NCBI GenBank assembly: GCA_036245805.1
Contig: BTRK01000003.1
Coordinates: forward strand, 15,602,464 to 15,666,463
DNA from: Pristionchus mayeri
Lineage: Eukaryota > Nematoda > Chromadorea > Rhabditida > Neodiplogasteridae
Reading direction: 5' to 3'
DNA: 64,000 nucleotides
Positions 57,101 to 64,000 of this stretch are shown piece after piece. The position numbers and the translations under genes were made by a program. A model generated the notes under the pieces. That model had not been told where the DNA came from and ran no database searches. It was given only the letters and a program-made list of their open reading frames with translations. How positions within the stretch are numbered: position 1 is the stretch's first letter; each line of letters begins with the position of its first letter.

Positions 57101-58939
57101 AAAAGAGATATGGGAGAATTTCTATGTATTTTACACGGGATTCGATTGCCAACTATAATTTTTTCCAACCTGGTGTTCGGTGTTTCAACCTATCTCTATT
57201 ATTGTCAGTGTGGGGCAACATTCAATCTGAGAGCATTAGGCGTTCAAAAACACAAAAATCTCTATTTCTGACCATTATTATCTCCACGCCGCTGTCTGAA
57301 ATAATATTTTCATATTCGAATTATGAACCTTCAATTTCCCTTTTTCCAGTCGCTTCCCTCGGTGGAGTTGGTTGGCTCGTGGACTGTGGGATACGGTCGC
57401 ACACAGGATCAGGCCATCCACCTGTGGAGATACAAGGACGGATACAAGGATGTCGACAAGTGAGTGCGGTATACGGTAGTGGTGCGGCGAGTGTTTCGAG
57501 ATCGACGATCTTTATGATATCTCGCCATTTGCAGTGCACTCCGCGCACGCAAGGAGGATGGCGCACTGCGCGCCGCTGATGCCGCTGCCGCGCAGCTCTG
57601 TGGCAGGTACGGTATACATTAACTAAAGCATTAATTCACCTGGATTGAGAAATGTGAGGTTACGGTAGTCGGATATCAATTAATCGATAATCATCAGACG
57701 GAAGTCGATCCTCGTCAAGTCCTTCTCGTACTGGGGAGAGCCGAAGCCGCGCGAGGCATCGAATGTCTACGATCTGCGCAGTTACGTCCTCAAGGTGAGT
57801 GTTTTTGTTATTTTTATTATTGTTGATGTTTTGGAAATATTCTTCATAATTCGGTGGCTTTTGAAAGTTTTGATGTTAGAAAAATTGCCGAGATCGAATT
57901 AGGTATCGTGGACAGTAGATGTTTTATGAGAATGCGGAAGCGCGAGTGTAACTAGTTCATAACGGATGTTGCTTTGAAATGGTTGAACACGGCTTTATGT
58001 TGTCTACCTCAACAATTATGGGTAGCACATGAAGCGCGGGAGTGACTTGCCTAGAATACATAATAGATTTTTTAGTTATGAGTGTTTAAATATATTATGA
58101 CCTGAGGTTACAGCCTCATACTTATGTAAAATAACCTTCACTACTATAAATATTATTATTGCAGCCTGGATCGATGATCGAGTGGGGCAACGCATGGGCG
58201 AAGGGAATCACGTACAGGAGGGAGGCGAATCAGGACGTCGGAGGATTCTTCGCGCAGGTGAGGAGAGAAGGAACTAAATCTCTTTATTTACCGCACTATC
58301 CTGCCCAACTATAAAAGTTGGGCAAAGGCGATAGTACATAGGAAGTAGTTTAAGGAGGAAAACGTAAGTGGTTGTGATGTAGCGAGAATGAGATTGGTGG
58401 AATTAGACTTTTTTTTATTGGTCATTGATAACATACACTTGAAAATGTTTTGGATTATATTTTACAATCAGAAATCCTGGTAGAATCGAAATCCCGCTAT
58501 TGCTTGTGAATATTTAGGATTTGGCGAACATGAAATTAACGGGACATTTCATTTTCTGAAACTGGACCTCAATTTCTTATACGTTCTAGGTCGGTCAGCT
58601 CTACGTTGTCTACCACATCTGGGCGTACCCCTCGATGAGCGCCAGAAACGAGACGAGGTATACGGTAGTTTTGCTGGATCAGACGAGGGGTTACGGTAGT
58701 TTTAGCTCGGTCATATCGCTAAATGTACTCGCAATTGCAGAACGAACACGTGGGCGAAGCCGGGCTGGGACGCGACCGTCGCTTACACTGGTAAGAGAAT
58801 TGGAGTTTAACCTTTGAACTATCTTTTGTAGTTTGGCTGTTGTTTGTGCATTTTGGTCACTCTTCTTCTTTCAGTGCCCCTCATCGAGAAGATGCAGTCG
58901 AAGATCCTCACTCCGACTGAGTTCTCTCAGCTAAAGTAA
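54159..58939 (+). CDS. NIPSNAP: NIPSNAP mitochondrial protein
   Basis: Twelve exons join in phase: 54159-54211, 55657-55736, 56388-56452, 56627-56705, 56969-57042, 57350-57459, 57535-57606, 57698-57794, 58165-58257, 58590-58657, 58741-58790 and 58875-58939, giving 301 residues. The N-terminus (MAQLTKSLQRVAQAVQPR) is basic and amphipathic, fitting a mitochondrial leader. The two related NIPSNAP half-domains follow, with strings conserved to mammals: SHSSLLS near 77, GSWTVGYG then QDQAIHLWRY, SYWGEPKPR, MIEWGNAWAKGI near 214 and GGFFAQVGQLYVVYHIWAY. NIPSNAPs are dimeric alpha/beta-barrel proteins linked to mitochondrial quality control; no catalytic residues can be asserted. The gene is intact. 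Intron 1 (1.4 kb) includes a short GC-rich hairpin at about 54628-54700. SNAP-29 follows on the same strand. Confidence 0.93.
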
Positions 58940-59466
58940 TCCTCTATGAGAGATTATGGTATCGATCGATCGATTGATTAATCGATTTTTCATCGTTCGT
59001 TTATCCCCTCCCTCACTCTGTAAATATCATCCTAGTAGACCAACGTAGTCGGTAGGCCAATATTGTCCCCCAACTCCCTCGTTACACCCATTAGACGTTT
59101 GCTGTTGTACAGTACCCTCCGTCACCACCGACTGTCGTACAGAGAATCTATCACGAACTGATTTGTTTTGTTCGCGGCCCGGGTGCCACAACTAAAATTG
59201 AATGTAGATTCGTCATTGTAAGTTTTTCTGATCACCATCTTTTTGTTTCTCATTTACGAATCGCCAATTTCGTATTACGAGCATCCCTCATTTACACACA
59301 TTTACGATAATGCTTGGTAGTTTTCGATAGAGTTACAGTTGATAGCATAAAGAGATGATGGTTTAACCCATTGTTTACTCTAGTATCACGAGAAGGCCGT
59401 TTAGTCGGTATCTATATCTGAATACGGTAGCCGGATCGTGAACTGGCTTTAATACATTGCTCTCAG
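58940..59466 (+). other. NIPSNAP to snap-29 intercistronic region
   Basis: The 527 bp between the two reading frames are on the same strand. The region ends in GCTCTCAG directly against the snap-29 ATG, the arrangement expected for a trans-splice acceptor inside an operon. No other frame of note is seen. Confidence 0.5.
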
Positions 59467-62400
59467 ATGTCCTCTCGCAATCCCTTCGATGACGACTACA
59501 AGCCGAGCAAGTACGCCACCGGAGCTAGTCAGTTTGCAATTTAATTAATTTATTTTTGATTGGGTGTAAGTAGACCATTGTCACGCGGGTGTTGTGAGTG
59601 GAGTTCTGACATTCCTGAAACACGAAATGGCAGTTATGGTCGAGGTCTCGAAATACTGTTCCTAATTTATCCTGAGGGTATCCACATTAGTATAGGTCTG
59701 CCAACCATTCATACCTTCAAAATTACCCCATTATCTTGATTTAATAACTACTAATCAATCTAAATGATACTGTAATTGATTATTGATTTTTTTTCAGCGG
59801 TGAAGAGCTACCAGCGCGCTGCTCCCGCTGTCGAAGATGAGCAGGACTACTACGAGAAGGAGATCGAGAAGTGAGTTGGCCACTGTAAAAACCGAGAAGA
59901 AACCGAGAAGACCCTGGAAGCGGGTGCGCTAGGAAAAATAAAACTTCAAGCTTTCGATTTTAACCTTATATATTTTTGTAGGCTGGTGCGCGAAGTTTTA
60001 AAGAAAACCAATATTATACGAAAACTGCATGGTATTTATATTGTGCTTTTATGAGAGGGCTGCTGTCAGGAAGGATTTGTAATCGTGCCGAGGCATCTAA
60101 TCGATAATCTCTCCTCTGCAGGTACATGCAGGAGTCGCTGGACTCGACGGAGCGCTCACGACGACATCTCGAGAACTCGGAAAGGACCGGAGTGGCCACT
60201 GCTCAGGTACTGTAATTTGTGAAGGAGGGATACGATAGAGGTGAATAGTGTAATCACCGAAATGAGTGTGAAGTCTAGAGGTTGGCAAGTAGAGTTGGCA
60301 ATACGAGGGGAGGTTACGAGCTCGTAACGCCTCCCCCTCCTCGGATTGCGAAATAAGAGTAGGGGGGGGGGGGATAACGAGCTCGTGAACTCGCCTCGTA
60401 TTGCCGTATTGCCAACCCTATTGGCAAGGTTTATCCAATTTCTCCCCTTTCGAGACCTTAATTGTAAGATCGGTGTTTCAGCGATCCATAAATAATATTT
60501 AAAATGTGAAAATAGTTAATTGTGCTGGAGTTATGGTTCCAACGATAAAAATCAAGATCTAGAAATATTAATTCGATATTCCTGCTCCTTTTAATCGATA
60601 TTCCCCTTCTTCAGGAGTTGCTGGAGCAGCGCGAGAAACTGGAGAAGACGGAGAAGAATCTGGACACCATCCACACGTAAGTTTTTATATTGTTTACGAA
60701 AATGGATTTTGCTTGTAATCCAACCTGGTGATTTTGAGCAGCGTATTGTTGTTATTTGCGTAGCTGCGCATGACAGTGCATTGAAAAAAATTCCACGTGG
60801 AGAAAATCACTAATTTTAAGCTTTCCCTTTATTTAAACTATCGAGTTTTGTGGCTCACACTTGCGGTGTCCCCTTTGATACATCGGAGTTTCAATTCGTA
60901 CTCGACATCGGTTGAAAATCAAACCACCATTTGTGACTAAAGAATGAGTTGGAATATTCTGTTTGTGTAAATATCACTGTTTCATTTTGCAGCACGACTC
61001 AGCAGACTCAGCGCAATCTGAACTCGCTCAAGAGCGTCTTCGGTGGATTCTTCAAGAACAAATTCAGGTAAATTCGTGTTCCACTCTTTCCAAATAATCC
61101 GTTGCTCTGTCTGAGAGTACTGGTTATCCAGTGGCACACGATCTGTTCTTATATTGGCTGAAATTGGCATAGTAACGACTTCCATGACCTTTTCATAACG
61201 GCGCTTAATGCATTGGCGATAAAGATGGAAAATCAACCATAAAAGAACAACGACTCCCTCAACTCTTTCAGTCGCAAGCCAGCGGATCCCTCTTCCTCCT
61301 CTGCTCCCGTTCCCCAATCGAAGAGTGCCATCGGACTGTCGAACACGGCGGAGATGGTCACGGTACGGAGAATTTGTCACTTTATTATATTTATTCGCTC
61401 TCAATTTCAATTTCCCCCCTCTCGTATCACTGTCTACAAGGCTCTAGGGAAGTGCTGATACAATTTTAGTTAGAGCCAAGTTGTTTTTCGATTTTTAGTT
61501 TCCGCTTGGCGAATTTGGGCGTCATTCAGGTTTGATATTGTGACTTCTATGTGGAGTTGTCAATATGTGACACCCATATTTATTTAGAAATCAATGAATA
61601 CTATTTCCACCGATTCGCCATAAAATATTGCACCTGGCGATGACGTGCAACACATAGTGCTCATCTGCAATAACTTACCAATGCCCTCAATATTTCAACC
61701 ATGCTCTATGCAATATACATACTCAATTTCACATTGCACTTCGTCTATCAACAAATGACTATCTCTTCTTCTCAGGCCACCCCCCTTCGTTCCGGTGGCA
61801 TGTCCGGCCCCACTCTCTCGGAGCAGTCGAGACAGGCCATCAAGGGCACGAGATGGGAGGCGATGGACCAACAAATCGATGACAATCTGGGTACGGTATG
61901 AATGGGTAGAGGACACGGTAGATGTGAGTAGAGGGTACTGTAGCCGAATAGGGTAACTAGGCTACAATAGATTCGGTCAGGATACTGTAGCTATGCATAA
62001 TCGATTGTCCGTTGCAGACATGATGTCGGGCACGCTGCAGAATCTGCGCTCGCTCGGATCAGCACTGGGAACGGAGATTGAGGATCAGGTTTGTGAGAAG
62101 AGCTACGGTAGTTGCCGTAGAATACGGTATTTAACCTGGATTGGTGGAAAGAATTTTCCGTACTTATAAATACCCTGCATGAATCTCAGCACATTTGTTG
62201 GAGTAGAGGAAACGGTATTTTTCAACAAAAAAATCCGATCGGAATATCAATTGAACCGGTGAACTCTTGTATCACCACCTCTTCATTAGTCTAGGTGAAC
62301 TGGCTAGTGCAATTCACGTCGGCCTTTTTCTGTAAAGAATAATTATGATCGTCTTTGCAGAACAAGATGCTGGATCGTATCCAAGTGAAGGCGGACAGGA

Positions 62401-62660
62401 ACGATGCCATCGTGAGAAACCAGGACAACCAGGTACGGTAGCGGGGTGGATGGGTACGGTAGCTATCGGGGAAGGAGAGATGCGGTAGTTGACATTGAGC
62501 GCCATGGCAGATATTGTTACCATACTAGCCACCGTATGGGGATACTGTAGTTACGGTAGTTCTCGACATCAGGCTGAACGTCGTTTATTGAAATTCGTTC
62601 CTTCAGATGAAGAAACTGCTCGGGTACACTCCTGCGGACAAGGAGAAGGAGAAGAAATAG
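59467..62660 (+). CDS. snap-29: SNAP-29 family t-SNARE (Qbc)
   Basis: Ten exons join in phase: 59467-59527, 59798-59870, 60122-60206, 60615-60676, 60993-61067, 61272-61362, 61776-61890, 62018-62088, 62361-62432 and 62607-62660, giving 252 residues. MSSRNPFDDDY at the start carries the NPF motif that binds EH-domain proteins. The Qb SNARE helix spans about 45-110, with zero-layer Gln in LLEQREKL (about Q78). The Qc helix spans about 189-240, with Gln in EIEDQNKMLDRI (about Q211). The linker is Ser/Pro-rich and the whole protein has no cysteine, so it lacks the palmitoylation cluster of SNAP-25 and fits SNAP-29. It acts in endosomal, autophagosomal and secretory fusion as a soluble Qbc SNARE. 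It is slightly shorter than C. elegans SNAP-29 as I remember it. The gene is intact. Confidence 0.95.
60296..60418. repeat. Palindromic MITE in snap-29 intron 3, with a G12 run
   Basis: TTGGCAATACGAGG near 60296 is mirrored by CCTCGTATTGCC and TATTGCCAAC near 60395-60417, with ACGAGCTCGT palindromes inside each arm and twelve G at 60362-60373. The 5' arm lacks an equally long C/G run. Confidence 0.65.
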
Positions 62661-64000
62661 TCGAATTGATCGATCTTCCCTACCGTATCCCTTTCCTCCC
62701 CGCTTCTACCGTAACCCGTCCCGCGCCGACTCCCGTCTATTCCAGTACTGTACAATTATTGTGTAAAGCAAGAGATCCACATAATAGGAGATTGTACACT
62801 ATTCCCGCTCCGCTAGAATATCCTACCGTATTCTTGATCGTTCTTTCCACTGTTCATAATTGATTGATGATTTTTGCCTAGACTATCGATTGGTTGTCCT
62901 CAACCGTCTGTGATTGTGTGGGTTCGAGTAAGCGATACTGCGACTCTTACTTAACCAGACTGAAATACCCTCCTAGTCGCTGGTTTGTTTCATTATTTCT
63001 AATGCTCTCATAGCATCGATTTCCATATTTATTCGACTTTATCCCCATCTTCTGTGCAATTTAATTAGATTTCAATGAAATAATAATAAATTATTTTATT
63101 GTGTCGAGTGGTAATTGATTCTTTTTTTGGATTATTATGATTTTTCATACCATTATTTGTGATGGGAACATGGGATGGATACTTTATATCTGAGAGGTCG
63201 TAGAAAGTGACTACATTATTCAATGGATTTTTATCGATTTACAGTGAGAAAAAATAGATTTTAACCAGCAGTTTTAACTTTTTTTGCACCCCGTAATTTT
63301 TTTTATTTTGGAGATTCGTAGATAAACCATGTCTGCATGCTTTAACGCAGTATCGATTCCTTGTTTGACTGCTCTGTACACTAAACAAAATTTTGGTTAA
63401 GGGAAATAACATTGCATATTATTTTACTATTAGCACGCGTCTTCTGAGAGATCGCATGAAATCGAGACCCCCCTTTGACAAACTGTTCAAAGTGGTCCAA
63501 TCTCCATGAAATTTTCAGGGTAGATAAGCCTCAGGTCCAGTAGCCTCAAGGAAATTTTGTAGAGCCGGGAATTGAAAAGTGCCTAAAATCCGGCTCCGGC
63601 GATCTTGAAAATTCAAAAATTCATAAGTTCCTTCAAAGTTGAGTAAAAAAGTCGATCAAAAAACTAAATTATTCGGATTGTTAAGATGAACACCTTTACT
63701 GTTGAGCACTTTTTGACAGCAAATCTGCAAGCTTTTCTACCCTACACAGAATAGTTTTCGTTTCGATTTACGACCCTATTTTTCTGTAATTTTGCCTTGA
63801 AAATGACGGTATTTTTTCACAAAATCATATTTTCAGATTTTTGCAGAAATTGAATTTCAGCATCAGCCTTGCAATATTTCACTTAGAATATCTAGGAATC
63901 AACACTACTTCATTCTCAAGTAGTTTGAAGGGCATTCGAGAAAATTTTATTTTTCATCATTTTTTCATTCATAGTCAGACAGGACAATTTTTTTCGAAAA
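62661..64000. other. 3' region of snap-29 and gene-free end of the window
   Basis: Octamers of the TACCGTA class continue to about 62830. An AATAATAAA run near 63080 could serve as a poly(A) signal. From 63200 to the end I see only AT-rich sequence with no exon or repeat that I can name. Confidence 0.45.

Overview
This window looks like a stretch of nematode nuclear genome. The evidence is a four-exon cuticle collagen with the nematode N-terminal block, genes with many small exons and short introns, 3' splice sites sitting on or next to start codons (as in spliced-leader trans-splicing), and a NIPSNAP gene followed by SNAP-29, the C. elegans gene order that gave NIPSNAP its name. A diplogastrid such as Pristionchus is a guess only. 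No prokaryotic signature is seen.

Left part (1-41.3 kb). This is a degenerating segmental duplication. Four same-strand 3' fragments (A, B, C, D) of one gene for a type I membrane protein occupy 4.0-4.7, 7.6-10.2, 15.0-21.2 and 25.9-41.1 kb, each with a conserved 3' flank. Every copy lacks its 5' end here and B, C and D carry clear lesions: nonsense codons, a lost splice donor, stop loss and poly(A) signal loss. The copies have been filled with transposons, most of them long palindromic (foldback) elements. Because the paralogues serve as empty sites, the target-site duplications can be read directly: TA at 15.5-16.95 kb, TTAA at 11.1-14.1 kb, ATAT at 22.2-25.06 kb, and an imperfect 9-bp repeat around a 9.2-kb Mutator-like (MULE) composite at 28.98-38.18 kb. 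The MULE encodes, on the minus strand, a multi-exon transposase with a DDE-like triad (VDGNF, SDWE, VEAWH). A decayed RTE-type retrotransposon lies inside the TTAA foldback.

Right part (42.5-62.7 kb). This is denser genic DNA. A 284-residue cuticle collagen lies on the minus strand. Next comes a tandem array of four mitochondrial single-stranded DNA-binding protein genes with the same six-exon layout. They share an almost unchanged leader exon, but their OB-folds have diverged. Copy 2 has lost a splice acceptor, copies 2 and 3 use GC donors, and copy 4 has a premature stop that removes the tail. The array is followed by an intact 12-exon NIPSNAP gene and, 527 bp later, an intact 10-exon SNAP-29 gene, probably an operon. 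Introns in this half are dotted with TACGGTAG-like octamers and small TTAA-flanked MITEs. The last 1.3 kb holds no gene that I can see.
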